NCBI RefSeq assembly: GCF_040869045.1
Contig: NC_090319.1
Span: 58,252,779-58,316,778, forward strand
DNA length: 64,000 bases
Reading direction: 5' to 3'
From: Eurosta solidaginis
Lineage: Eukaryota > Arthropoda > Insecta > Diptera > Tephritidae
Shown: piece by piece, positions 42,460 to 54,033 of the stretch
How the letters are laid out: each line of letters opens with the position of its first letter
Position numbering within the stretch: position 1 is the stretch's first letter
The notes under the pieces: generated by a model
What the model was told of the DNA's origin: nothing
Database searches by the model: none
Seen by the model: only the letters and a program-made list of their open reading frames with translations
Position numbers and translations under genes: made by a program

Positions 42460-43125
42460 TGTTATTGTAGCAGTGCTTTGCCCCATCCAATGGGTGCGAG
42501 AATTCAGAAATTGCTGGATCATCTAACAGAATTCCGCGGAAACTTGGTGTTTCATCAATTTTGTACCAAAGAAAGTTAAAGGCGATGGTTCCACATTGGA
42601 ACTGTCGTACATACAGGACATACATTATGTATATAGGGGTTGATTCTGGATAGATAAGAGATTTACCTATACGGTATTCAGCTGGAAGTTGTGCCAGAGT
42701 GATTCCCTGACGATTTGGCTTTTTCAACTGTGAGATTCGGATATTGTACTCTGAGGACGGGGTTCGCCTGGCATTTATCGGCTACAACATTTCCGACGCG
42801 TTTTTGGCCAACGTGGTGAATATGGTCGCTGAAGAATTGACCGGTGATAATGCCAAATTTAATAAGGCGAAAAAACACCAAAGACTAGGAAGATAGTTGT
42901 TAATTTTACAGCAAAGTGCATAAATGAAAGGGCAGGACCTGTTGCAAGTATCGTGTAATCATTGGCGTAGAAAACAATGGCAAGTGCTTCGGGCGGGAAA
43001 GGCAGCTTCGATATGTAAAAATTACATAATAGTGGGGATGGAACACGCCCCGCGGCATCCCTTAATTATTTCTTCTTGGTTTTGATGTTAGGTTCCTGAA
43101 CTGGACCGAATATTATGCATCACCA
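42460..43125 (-). pseudogene. Relic of CAA-tailed LINE ORF2 and 3' end, minus strand
   Basis: On the minus strand 43120-42730 aligns with the reverse transcriptase palm and following region of 32754-35555 (equivalent of GVPQGG..SYADD at about 43060-42960). About 42710-42500 aligns with the ORF2 C-terminus (TLAQL..., equivalent to about 35320-35540). The end matches the 3' terminus just before the CAA tail. The catalytic motif has decayed and the frame is open only in short pieces. Confidence 0.75.
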
Positions 43126-44232
43126 CAAACGATTAAAAGTCCCCTGGCTTAGAATTTGATTGAAAATAATAAACAATCGCAAGGAAAAAATCAACTTTTA
43201 CGAAATTGAAATTTTTGTTCGTTAAGGAAAATCGTCAATGACAATTCAATGAAAAATAATAATTGAAGAAACGTAAAAACTTCAAAAGCGTTACGTCATT
43301 TGACAGTAACTTTTTTCCTAAATTAAATCATAGATGAATGGATTTGCAACTCTTTGTTTCGAGAGAGCGCTGCCAAAATGCACATTTTTTATAACATTTA
43401 TTAATGATGCCACTCCAAACAAAAATGAATAGATTTGAAAATGGGGATTTTTGACATACATTTCGGCGATTATAGTTTCAATCATTTAATAAAATGATAG
43501 TCGTAAAATGTTTATTTCCTTAAAGTTATTTTACAATAATACGACTAGTTAGAGTTAAATATAAACCAATCTAAGTAAAACTAACATTTCGATTAAATTA
43601 ATTAGTCAAATATTGTAACGCATTTAACTCGCAGTGAAAACCATATATTCTTTTGAAATTTCAGTAAATCGGACCTATGATATAATAGTAAACATTGTTT
43701 AATGGATAGGGCTTATCCTACATGTCTGGCGTTCCAGGTTCTGTGATCAAAATGGACTGGTTGCATCGGGAGTTCATATTTACAAACCCTGTTTTTAGTG
43801 ATAACTTTTGAATGGGAAATAATATTTACACTCCGCCTTCGAACTAATAATACTTACACTAAAACAAGTATTTTTATCTTTTTTCCCATAATTTTTGAAC
43901 GCTATTCTACAGTTGTAGGTCAAACTAATGTTTACCAAAATTTTTGGCACGTTTTTCGTTTCGGCTGGCACATTTTTTTTCTGGCACCCGCTTCAGCTGG
44001 CGCGAGGGATTTATCTGTGATTGTTGCCAGCAAGAACTAGAAGATAAATCCCTCGTGAGAGCGAAAAAATGAGAGCGTAAACAAAAGATTCGTATCAATC
44101 TAATCTATGATTAAATTACAAATACACGGTTGTGGCATTACGGGATCTTTAGACATTGGTTCATGTAGTAATCGAGTCAGCTGTTACTCGTTGTTGTTAT
44201 TCTACTAATTGTAACTAATCAGAAATAAAGAA
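43126..44232. other. Intergenic region upstream of mRpL47, no gene seen
   Basis: AT-rich sequence without a supported frame. The last few hundred bases must hold the mRpL47 promoter, but no clear TATA box or initiator could be picked. Confidence 0.5.
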
Positions 44233-45327
44233 ATGTGTTCTGGATTAAAAATATTAAATATAGCCAAAAACGTGAGAACACTTTGTACAAGTGCAGTAAC
44301 TAAAACCCTATCAAACACATTAACTAGCAGGTATTAAGCATACATGTTTTCATGTTCGTAAAATTTACATAACTTATATGTATGCATGTATCACACAGGC
44401 TACGATGGCAACAACAAGAGGCAGCTTCTGTCCAAGTTGGAGCGCTGACGACAAGGGCATTCCATTCAACTAATCTTTGCCGTGGTTTGATGGAGTTCTT
44501 CGATGATCCAAAAAATTGGCCAGAAAATGAAGTCAAAGTCGGTAGAGCTTGGAAATTGGAAGAGTTACGTATTAAATCAAATAAAGAACTGCACCAACTA
44601 TGGTATCTGTTGCTAAAAGAGAGAAACATGTTGCTTACAATGGAACATGAATGTAACGATAAAATGGAATTGTTTCCTAGTCCAGAACGTATAGATAAGG
44701 TAGATGGAGAAAATGTGGATGATTTGCTCCCGCTTTAATTTTTGCATATTTCTCAAATTATTAACTTACAGGTAAAAATATCAATGGACAATCTGGAAAC
44801 GGTTGTACGTGAAAGAAATAAAGCTTATCATCTTTTGGAAACAGGTCAAACTGGTGAGAGGCCTTCACGTCTTGTGTACAACCCACTTGGCATGAAGCAC
44901 GTGTACAGGTATGTATTTGAAAAATTGTATGTATTCTAAATAAATGATATCCTAATTAATTTTAAGGTATTGTGAGCATATCTTACCACCACATAAGAAT
45001 ATGAAATGGATAAAGTCGCGTGATATTGGCTTTAGTGGTGTAGCCGTACGCAAATTTCTACGGCTCTATCGCGAAAAACTTTACAATGTTAAACGAAAGG
45101 CCAAAAAGTATGTTGAGCCATTTTATTTTGATAAAATCTTATTTTATTAGTAATATAAAATTTATTTTTATTTCAGTCGGTCTCGCAATGAAGTTATGAT
45201 GTTGTTACGACGCAATCCAAACATCGACTTAGAAATGTTGGGGCGAAAATATCCAAATGTCAACGTTAATAAGCTTTTGAGAGATGATAAAACACGTGGA
45301 CACTATGTTCCAAAAATCGACGTTTGA
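44233..45327 (+). CDS. mRpL47: Mitochondrial large ribosomal subunit protein uL29m (mRpL47), five exons
   Basis: Coding exons 44233-44330, 44399-44699, 44772-44908, 44967-45107 and 45177-45327 give a 275-residue protein. Every intron (58-72 bp) starts GT and ends AG, and the phases join exactly. The N-terminus ([18 protein letters not shown]...) is basic, Ser/Thr-rich and acid-poor, fitting a mitochondrial import signal. The uL29-like core begins near [12 protein letters not shown] and includes [37 protein letters not shown], the helical hairpin that contacts 23S-like rRNA near the exit tunnel. The C-terminal part ([31 protein letters not shown]) is the metazoan extension. The start is the first ATG after an in-frame-free leader. 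It converges with the Bud22-like gene downstream. The gene looks intact. Confidence 0.93.
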
Positions 45328-45351
45328 ATGTTTTTTTAAATATATTATTAA

Positions 45352-45357
45352 AATAAA
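45352..45357 (+). terminator. Poly(A) signal of mRpL47
   Basis: AATAAA 24 bases after the stop codon, in a T/A-rich 3' UTR. Confidence 0.65.
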
Positions 45358-45673
45358 TATTACAAAGAAATTTATTGCTCTATGTACAACACAGATACAG
45401 AGTCAGCTAAAAACCAATTTCGAAGCAAAACTGAATAGGCCAACGATGAATCACATCACAGAATGGTAGGCAGATCTCAGTGAAAATGGTACAACAAGGG
45501 GCACGACGAAGAAAACAAGGGTTGTTGCTGATGTATTAGCGATAAACAAACCCTAAAGCTAATACATCTTCATTTGACGAAACATGTTTTTTCCGATTTA
45601 TATGTTTTTGACTATGTCTTCAAGCGCCTTTTGGATTCTCTCGCAAACCCGTGCAAAGTAAAGAGTTAAAGAT

Positions 45674-45915
45674 ATTGTTGTTGTAGCGATAAGGACATTT
45701 GCCGAAGGTTTTGGGGAGTGCTATGTTAGTGATAAGGACACTCCCCGAAGGCCTTGGGGAGTTTTATCGATTTTGATCGGCCTTTGCCGGATGCACATCC
45801 AGTACGTTCCGGTAACTAACGATGTTGATGGTGTTTAGCCGGGTATAAATCGAGCGTTTCGGTAGCAAGTATCATTAAGATACAAGCCACCCCAGCGAGT
45901 TAGGGGGATTACAAT
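45674..45915 (-). mobile_element. 3' end of a CAA-tailed LINE or dependent element
   Basis: On the minus strand the segment ends in ...CTTATCGCTACAACAACAAT, the same CAA-type terminus as the LINE at 31815-35610. It contains a palindromic CTCCCCGAAGGCCTTGGGGAG block and no ORF. It sits between the two convergent host genes. Confidence 0.55.
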
Positions 45916-46095
45916 ACATGAAACTTAACCATTAATACGAGATTCTTGTGAATTGTCCAAATATATTGTGGTTTCTGGTAAAATGTAATGAAAAGCACCA
46001 CATGTTTGGTTAAGACAACATATATATATTTTTTTTCTGTATCTACATAAATCTACACACATTGATATTATCTAAAGGCAATTATTTGTGTACTT

Positions 46096-47841
46096 TTATT
46101 CATCGTCTGCAAATGTAATTTTTTTACCTTGAAAAGCGGTTAATACTGGCTTTTGGTTTTGCTTTGCTACCCAAGAAGGATGCAGCCCGCTGTCTGCTTC
46201 ATTTTGGTTTTTAAGATTTCTCTTTGTTGTTGGTGCATTCACGCTTGCAACAGTAGAAATTTTCTCTCTCCCATCGCCTTCATTGTTAAATGTTATTTTC
46301 TTTCCTTTAAATTCTTTAATGCACGCTTTTAGTTTTTGTTTTGCCGCCCATGAAGGATGTAGGCTATTATCCTTAGTTTGTGATTTTTTAGTCATTTGAG
46401 TGTTATGGCGGTAGTCCTTTTTACTATTGAAAGCCTTATTTAATTCGCCATCCTCACCAAAATTATCATAATCGAATTTGATTTTTTTGCCTTGAAAACT
46501 ACCTATTACAGGTTTGAGCCTCTGTTTTGCCGCCCAGGATGGATGTAAATCGGTTGCATTATTTATTTCATTTGTTTTAGGTAGTTTTCTATTAGGCCTT
46601 CTCTTATTGCCTGCATTATCGTAGTTTGAAGACTTTATATGTTTGTTAAACTTGTCTGCTGCTGCCTTTTTATATGCACCTTTATCAGACTTATGGCTAT
46701 CTATATTTACTTTATTTGTCTGTGGCTCCAGCACTTGCCCATCGCGTATTACAACAGCACTGGACAGATAGTTCTCGCCACTAGCTGTAATAAAGAAGGG
46801 ATCTACTACGTGTGTTATTTCTTTTTTATGTGTTTCTACTGCACAATTTTTGTCATACAAATCATTCTCAAAATCAGAAGGTATGCTACTAGATAGACTG
46901 TTATTAAATTTAGCTGTTTTTTCCTTGTGCGTAAGCGCGTGTGCAAGCTTTTCAGTTGATGCGTTTTTCTTTGTGGTGGTTTTCAAACTTTTTACATTAC
47001 TTTTTCTATCATGGTTTTCACTTACTTGAACGGCCTTTTCTTTGGGCACACGATCTGGTTTTAGCTTTTCCTTTGTTTTCGTTTTAGAAATTTGTATATC
47101 TTCGATAGGTTCTATATTCCAATAACCTAATGTTGCAACATTAGCTCCCTCATCAGTTTCCTGCGCATTGTCATCAACAGTATCATCTTTATTTTGTCCA
47201 GCATTTTGTGTTTTTAGCCACTCCGTACGCTTACGTGCCATAATCTTTTGTTCTTTAGTTTCTTGGCGGTACTTGCATTTCATTTCCGTTTTTAAAATTT
47301 TAAGCCGCCGTTTACTTGGTTGCATCAGCTCTTTCTTCCATGTTTTATTTTCATCTGTTAGACCGAGTTTATCCTGAAACCCTTTTACTATATCTTGCAT
47401 ATCCTTATTTAATGCCACCATTGCTATTGCGATTTCTTCGGGTGTACTTAATCCATTTGTTCGAATCGCATCTGGACTTTTATCCAAGGTCAAAACTTTT
47501 TTTATCAAATCAACGCACTTCATTTTCTGTATGAACAACTTTCGCCTTAATAAATGTTCAATTAAAATTCTTTACAATTAATACTTGCCTTCAAATCCTC
47601 TAAACTCATCATTGCCTTGCCAAGGCGCTCCTTATTTCTTTCATGATTTGGGTTTTTATCCAATGCATAATTCAGCTTTTTTATTTTCTGTATCAGCTTC
47701 TGATTTGTATGCGTCTTAATACGTTGAATTGGCTTCTTGTGCGTTAACACCTGTCGTTGTTTTTATAAAATGTTTAGTAAAAATGATTCAACTAACTAGA
47801 ATTCTACTTACCAGATTATTAAAAGCCACCTTGTTAATCAT
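46096..47841 (-). CDS. Bud22/SRFBP1-family nuclear protein, three exons
   Basis: Exons on the minus strand are 47841-47812 (MINKVAFNNL), 47750-47589 and 47526-46096, giving 540 residues. Intron 1 is GT-AG. Intron 2 (62 bp) uses a GC donor (AAG|GCAAGT) and a CAG acceptor; this joins the phases and gives LEDLKKMKCVDLIKK, resembling SRFBP1 proteins. The N-terminal 100 residues are helical and basic, the middle is low-complexity Lys/Asn/Thr-rich, and the C-terminus carries the family signature, LHPSWAAK...FQGKKI.F, three times (about residues 391-415, 453-477 and 512-536). Yeast Bud22 acts in small-subunit rRNA processing and vertebrate SRFBP1 binds SRF; the fly role is inferred. The promoter side faces the MITE cluster at 47.9 kb, about 80 bp from the start codon. 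Poly(A) side: no AATAAA within 50 bases was identified. Confidence 0.85.
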
Positions 47842-47930
47842 ATTGATTCGGAAGACCTCACAAATTATTTATTTTTGATTAATTTAAATAAAGAATAGAG
47901 GTGATTCGCACTGCCAGTTAAGCTGCAGAC

Positions 47931-48278
47931 CATTGTTTAATATATAGTTTGGCAGCTTAAATTGAGGTTTTGTTGCGAATAGAGTGGAAGGCAGTGGACT
48001 AGGCAGTCGAATGTCATATAATGTAGGAATGGTGTTCGGAGTTTTTTCAAAGTTAAAAAAAATGATAAAAGGTTTAATATAAATATAAATGTTGTTTTAA
48101 TAACAACAAACACGCCTTATATATTCTATATACATAAATTCGTAAGGATTGCCTCACTTTAAAATTAGAGCTAAATAATCTAGTTTTTTTTTTTAAACTG
48201 AGCCGAGAACTGTGCGTGTGAATGTGCGAATTTTCACCGATCAGCTGTTAGTTGAGCTACTTGGTAAGATTTACAATT
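47931..48278. mobile_element. hAT-like MITE family 2, copy 2 (348 bp)
   Basis: Starts CATTGTTTAA, ends TTTACAATT (last base changed from G). The 8-bp TSD CTGCAGAC is at 47923-47930 and 48279-48286 and lies within the TIR of the host MITE. Confidence 0.92.
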
Positions 48279-48390
48279 CTGCAGACATTGGTGCTTTATC
48301 CGTAACCGTATCGGTAACCTTTTAACAGCTGATTCCACCAACCTTATGAGAATCAATGCAATCGATTATTGGTGCCGCTAAGGTCGTAAC

Positions 48391-48739
48391 CATTGTACAT
48401 TTTTCCAAGTAGCGCAACTAACAGCGGGTCGGTGAAAATTCGCACATTCACACGCACAGTTCTCGACTCAGTTTCAAAAAAAAACTATATTATTTAATTC
48501 AAATTTTAAAGTGAGATAATTCTTACAAATTTATGTATACAGAATATATAGTGCGTTTTTGTTGTTATTAAAACAATAGTTTTATTTATATTAAATCTTT
48601 TATCACTTTTTTTTTAACTTTGAAAAAACTCCGAACACCATACCTTCTTTATATGACATTCGACTTCCTAGTCCACTGCCTTCCACTCTATTCGCAACAT
48701 AACCTCTACTTAAGCTGCCAAACTATATAGTAAACAATG
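48391..48739. mobile_element. hAT-like MITE family 2, copy 3 (349 bp), inverted
   Basis: Starts CATTGTACAT, ends AGTAAACAATG. TSD GTCGTAAC at 48383-48390 and 48740-48747. Orientation is opposite to copy 2, only 113 bp away, so the two form a large inverted repeat. Confidence 0.92.
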
Positions 48740-48885
48740 GTCGTAACCGTATCGTAGCCAACCAATTGGTTTTTGGTTCACCGTCGTAACGATAAACAGC
48801 TGATTATGTTAAGGATACGACTACAGCGATACGACAAACGGCACCAATGACTACAGCTTTATGGGAATCAATGCAATCGATTAAA

Positions 48886-49542
48886 GGGCGAATTAATGGT
48901 GACTTATAACCCTAAAGCCATAACCAGATAAATCAGCTGATCGAACCTACCTTATGGAAAGGAATGTAATCGATTAATGGTGCCATACCATAACGCTAAC
49001 GCAATAGCCAATCAATTGTTTTTGGTTTCTCGCCATATCCATAACCTAAAAATATTTGAGTTGGTGAATTTAATAATTTTTTTTAGATTTTCTTCATTGT
49101 TTTGGATACATTATGACTAACATACTTATTTTTTGTGGAATATGTTTGTAATTTTTTGCGTTTTCATCATTTTTATGAAATTTTCACGATTTTTGGGTTA
49201 AGGCACCATTAATCGATCACATTGAGATGGTTATGGATATCGGTATCGTTACGACTATGGCGTTAGGGTTAAAGGGCGAATTAATGGTGACTTATAACCA
49301 TAATGCCACAACCAGATAAAACAGCTGATCACACCTACCTTATGGAAATAAATGTAATCGAGTTAGCGTTATGGTATGGCACCATTAATCGATTACATTG
49401 ATTTCTATAAGGTAGGTTTGATCAGCTGTTTTATCTGGTTAAGGCTTTATGGTTATAAGTCACCATTAATTCGCCCTTAAGGAAGTTTAATTTGGCTTTA
49501 AAGTAGGTTCGATCAGCTGCTTTATCTGGTTATAAGTCACCA
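48886..49542. mobile_element. Palindromic GGGCGAATTAATGG family, older copy
   Basis: Begins AGGGCGAATTAATGGTGACT after TAA. Contains the ATATCCATAACC...GGTTATGGATAT unit (about 49035-49240) also seen at 5087-5282. It is interrupted by the complete copy at 49276-49478, and its right end (...GGTTATAAGTCACCAT, 49542) is cut by the LTR fragment that starts at 49543. Confidence 0.65.
49276..49478. mobile_element. Palindromic GGGCGAATTAATGG element, complete copy (203 bp)
   Basis: AGGGCGAATTAATGGTGACT at the left pairs perfectly with AGTCACCATTAATTCGCCCT at the right, and pairing continues well inward (CAGATAAAACAGCTGATC with its complement). TSD TAA at 49273-49275 and 49479-49481. Harbinger-like by TSD. 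Confidence 0.82.
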
Positions 49543-50560
49543 TGTTATGGTCCACTTGGGAGAGGCACCTTTGGAACGCACCTAGTGGCTAGTGATGGCA
49601 AAGAAAAGGTGCCATGGCAATTTTAATCGAAAATGGACACTAGAGGTCGCCACGGCGCGTGAATGATGATCTCTAAGATGAAAACACGCTGTTTCCGGGG
49701 AAAAAAGGTAAAAAAAAGCGAGGTTGGTTTTGGTGGTCATCTTTGCCCTTGGTGGTGGTCGAACGTGAAAATACATTGGTGTAACTAGCATCGTCACCCT
49801 AACGGACGAACATTCAACATTTTTGCAGAACTGATCTGGAGCGTATTTTGACACTGCCATATAAATATAAACAAAAAAAAAACAAAAAAGAAAAGAAACA
49901 AGAGCGGAATTAAGTAGCTGCACGCAATAAGCAGCGCAGATTCGACCACATTTTCAACAGCGATAGCGCTAGCAACCAAACGCGCTACTAACAGCTATAG
50001 CACTAACGAAACCACCAGTCGTGCCCACGTTGCGTGAAAAAAAGCGAACCGTGCACGGCCACTATAAACAGCGCGCAAACACCAGCGATAGCGCTAGCCA
50101 ACCAAACGCGCTACCCCCAGCTACAGCGCCAACGAAACCACCAGTCGTGCCCACCTTGCGTGCAAAAATCGTGCACCGCCACTGTAAACAGCGCGCAAAC
50201 ACCAGCGATAGCGCTAGCCAACCAAACGCGCTACCACCAGCTATAGCGGCAACGAAACCACCGGACGTACCACCACCATCCACGTTATAAACAACAATCA
50301 GCAGGGCCGCCTCATTAGGCCTGCTGCAACATCCACCCGATTAACCACAATCAGCAGGGCCCCCTCAGATAGGCCTGCCGCAACGTCCACGTTATTAACA
50401 ACAATCAGCAGGGCCACTTCGTATAGGCTTGCTGCAACATCCACTTGATTAACAACAACCAGCCGGGCCGCCTCGTATAAGCCTGCTGATACAGCCACCA
50501 ACTACGACAATAACTGCCTTTAAAACTGGGTGAGTTCGTTCTGTAATACAGAAACCACAT
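49543..50560 (+). repeat. Diverged LTR fragment related to the giant LTR, with tandem repeats
   Basis: TGTTATGGTCCACTTGGGAG...CACCTAGTG.CTAGTGATGGC parallels the start of the giant LTR (TGTTACGG..TCCACTTGGGAGCG..CACCTAGTGATGTGGC). Inside are about 2.5 copies of a 126-bp unit (CCAGTCGTGCCCAC at 50014 and 50140) and about four copies of a 57-58-bp unit around AACAATCAGCAGGGCC (50293-50500). It ends near the AAACTGGGTGAGTTCGTTC block, again similar to the giant LTR (GCGGTGAGTCCGTTC). No internal region or second LTR follows, so it is a solo or truncated LTR. The 89-residue open frame over the 126-bp repeats (50021-50290) is repeat-driven. Confidence 0.6.
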
Positions 50561-51988
50561 TTTTTAATTTTAATTTAACCAATTACTAGTTGGGTTTGGA
50601 GTTAACAGAATAATTGTAAAAATCTTTGTGAGTTGAGTTGAACTATAAATTTGTAATGCCAGCCTAAAAATAGTTAAGTTACGAAAAGCTGCATACTCAA
50701 AATTTTAATAAGGTTCTGAAGAAAAATTTCGGAATTTATTCAAAAATGTTTCAGGAGTTGGTTTACAACTCATTCGCATTCCTTTTAATTGCACTGAAAT
50801 TTAATTTTAAATTTGGTTACTGAAAAAAAAAGTATCGATGGTTAAACTGTGCTGTTACTTTAGTGCGCGTAGATACCTAAACATTATTACATATGTGGGT
50901 ATTTTAGGTTTCCTTTCATATAAATAAGAAAATTGTTTTATAATGCAAGAAAAACTAAAATGTTCAGTGTCAAAATTACCGTGATCGCTGTCGTGGAATA
51001 GACGCAGGGAAACAAAAAAAGGAGCGGAATATCAGATATGGGTTGCCGTGATGGTAAATTTTATTTACGAATTTAGTATGAAAATGTATTGCACCTATAT
51101 GCGTCCTACAGAAAATTATACAAAAGTCTTGAATTGGGGTATCTGAGGACGCGTAGTTATTGCAGCATTAAGAATAGAAATACGAGTGCTAAGTTTTTCT
51201 ACACGTTCAAAAGTTCTCCGCGAAAAACAGTTTGAAACCATGGTCGACTGCAATAACCCGTCCAAAAATGTGGAAAGAGAAACAAAAAGACTGTCCTGTT
51301 ATCTATAGTTCAAAGGCGGAAAAGTATTCGAATTATTGGAAGCGAGGCAAAAACGCGTCTATTAATATCTCCCTCGACGGTTTTGATCGTGTTTTAGGAA
51401 TTGTCCCCGGTAATAAAGTATCACAATTTGTTAATTAAAATTATCCAGAACATATGGATTTTAAAGAGAGATGTAATTAAGTGCTCATTTGAAATAAGAA
51501 TATTTCTTTGTAATTTTGCAATAAAAATTTTACACAGCTTTCGTTAGCAGCTACTACACTTTTCTTGGACCTAAGAAGTACAACAGTCCCAATTAGCATC
51601 CACACAAAAAACGAACAAGAACAAGCATTTTATCAGGTGAGCGTGGCTGTGTATGTGCGCGCTGCTACATATCCTACTTGTAGACCTGTACTATGAAGCA
51701 AGGAATAATTAGGAAGCATCAAAAATTGTGACACTATTGAGTTTCATCGATATTTTCTAGAGCTGGATTCGATTCGATTTTTTGGAGATCGATTTTTTCG
51801 ATTCGATTCTCAAAAGAAATCGATTTAATCGCTGAAAATAGTTGGTTGCTGTTCAATTGTTTACCAAGGTTGTACCGCTGAAAAATCTCGCCAGTTTCTT
51901 TCTCGTTTCGTGGACTGGGGCTCTTTGACAACATCAAGGAGTACCACAGGGTTATTCACTTCTTCCTCCCATCGCAGTGAGATTGATA
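50561..51988. other. Intergenic, no gene supported
   Basis: AT-rich. A 68-codon frame at 51232-51438 has no recognisable content. A patch of ATTCGATT/AATCGATT repeats lies at 51760-51830. Confidence 0.5.
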
Positions 51989-53259
51989 GTGTATTTATTT
52001 ATTTATTTATCAGTCTACAAATTAAACCATTAAACAGACCAAATATACCGACACTTAATTCACAGATGTAAAACACGATGTAAACAGCATAAGCAGTCAT
52101 CAATTTTAAAGAAATATTTAAACAGTATTTAATTAAATGCTTCACAATTTCAATTATAAACTTAGAAGTAAGCAAAAGGTAAAATGTTGTAAATGTGTTA
52201 AAATGTACTCATGAGGAGCTATTAAATAATAATTTATGAAATTGACAATAGAGCAAATTAATAGTGGGTAAAATATGTACAGAATAGAATTTATACAGAA
52301 TTTCATTACATACATATAAAAATAATGATCACAACGCAATTTTGCCAACAAGTTTCAAGTAACTTGTTACGGAGCCAACTGAGCCAAACAAGCTTTAAGT
52401 TCCTTTTTTTTATTCGTATGGTAACTCTTATTATTATTTATTGTGACTTGAATTCTTATACCGCTGTGAATATTGTATAATTCGATTCTTTGTAATATTG
52501 ACCGTTTCCGCTTCCTTTTTAAAAACGAACGGAGGAAGAGAAGCACGAATAAGTAAGAGGCAGATTTTGTCAAATTATATTGTATTAATCAATAACATTC
52601 TTCCAGATATTAAAAAGCAACAAATTTTAGAAATGTATGTAAACTGTCGTTTTTAATATATTTGTGTTCTTATGCCACTGCCGAACATAACTGGTACTTC
52701 ATATTTGAAACAGAGGGTTGAACAGTATTATATAAAGACTCCATAACAGGAGCTATTAAATAATAATTTATGAAATTGACAATAGAGCAAATTAATAGTG
52801 GGTAAAATATGTACAGAATAGAATTTATACAGAATTTCATTACATACATATAAAAATAATGATCACAACGTAATTTTGCCAACAAGTTTCAAGTAACTTG
52901 TTACGGAGCCAACTGAGCCAAACCAACTTTAAGTTCCTTTTTTTATTCGTATGGTAACTCTTATTATTATTTATTGTGACTTGAATTCTTATACCACTGT
53001 GAATATTGTATAATTCAATTCTTTGTAATATTGACCGTTTCCGCTTCCTTTTTAAAAACGAATGGAGGAAGAGAAGCACGAATAAGTAAGAGGCAGATTT
53101 TGTCAAATTATATTGTATTAATCAATAACATTCTTCCAGATATTAAAACGTAACAAATTTTAGAAGTGTATGTAAACTGTCGTTTTTAATATATTTGTGT
53201 TCTTATGCCACTGCCGAACATAACTGGTACTTCATATTTGAAACAGAGGGTTGAACAGT
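51989..53259 (-). mobile_element. Probable 3' UTR and (TAAA)n tail of a minus-strand LINE, partly duplicated
   Basis: On the minus strand the segment ends in repeats of ATAA/TAAA (51993-52013), a common LINE terminus. Its other side abuts the mdg1-like element, on whose far side (61137 onward) lies a LINE ORF2 C-terminus on the same strand. The simplest reading is a single LINE split by the LTR element. The sequence is AT-rich with no ORF. Confidence 0.5.
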
Positions 53260-53283
53260 ATTATATAAAGACTCCATAACAGG
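52215..53283. repeat. 534-bp tandem duplication including the first bases of an LTR
   Basis: 52215-52748 and 52749-53282 match at about 98 percent by eye. The first unit ends in ATTATATAAAGACTCCATAACAG, whose last 20 bases are the left edge of the mdg1-like LTR (53264 on), then restarts at GGAGCTATTAAA. So the duplication happened after the retrotransposon inserted. Confidence 0.9.
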
Positions 53284-53603
53284 AATGTCTTCTTACGTGC
53301 ATTTATGCACCAATACACACGCATACGCTTTAATTGAATCACACACACATACACGTATATTTAGTAACCTTTTTATATTAATATTTTATTTAATAATTAA
53401 TATATATATTTTTAAAATTTGGTTATTAATTTACATATCAGATGAACACGATTCTTTACATTCGAACACATCCAAATCAAACTCCAAAAAACTCTAACAA
53501 ATTTTTTTTTCACCTCGCCTACTATGCATTTGAAAAATCCAAATATTTTCAATTGCATACTAAGCTCAATACACACAAGTGCGCAAGGTGGAAGTGTATT
53601 ATA
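53264..53603 (-). repeat. 3' LTR of the mdg1-like element (340 bp)
   Basis: Plus-strand edges TATAAAGACTCC and GGAAGTGTATTATA. Matches 60796-61133 with only small indels in an AT run. Confidence 0.9.
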
Positions 53604-54033
53604 TCACCCTCCTTTCGAAAAGAAGGATGTGACAAATTGATCAGTTTTGTCACGTCCTTCTTGCTTATTCAGCTGCAAGATTAATTGTTTTGAATGAACG
53701 AATATGCATTATTTAGGGGTACCTTCCCTTCCTAAAATTCGATCATTCAGAACAATTTGTATTAAAACAAAAAAAAAAAAAAAACCTGACTAACTTATTT
53801 ATTAATTATTATTATTACTACTATGTTAATACTATATTAGGTTAATACTACATTAAGTAATTTACAAATAATTACTAACTTATATTCTAAACATTATGTT
53901 AATAATTCAAATATTAAATTCAATTTGTATTATTAAACAATTTATTTATTTATTTTTTTTTTTTGAGTTTTTTAATTTTTATTAATCCAACAACTAAATT
54001 TTAGTCTATGCTAAAACTAAAATATAAGAATAT

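Larger units (their letters stand above)
47921..48858. mobile_element. Harbinger-like MITE, copy 4, carrying two hAT-like MITE insertions
   Basis: The left end AGCTGCAGAC (47921-47930) and the right end ending GACTACAGCT (48858) belong to the 225-bp family. TSD TTA at 47918-47920 and 48859-48861. Removing 47931-48278 and 48391-48739, with one TSD copy each, restores about a 225-bp unit. Confidence 0.9.

Noticed and set aside
50021..50290. 89-codon open frame with Ala/Pro/Thr repeats
   Set aside because: It follows the 126-bp DNA repeat (a multiple of three), so openness is expected; no start context or homology.
51232..51438. Small gene of 68 codons
   Set aside because: No homology, no splice sites or poly(A) context; surrounded by repeat-rich DNA.
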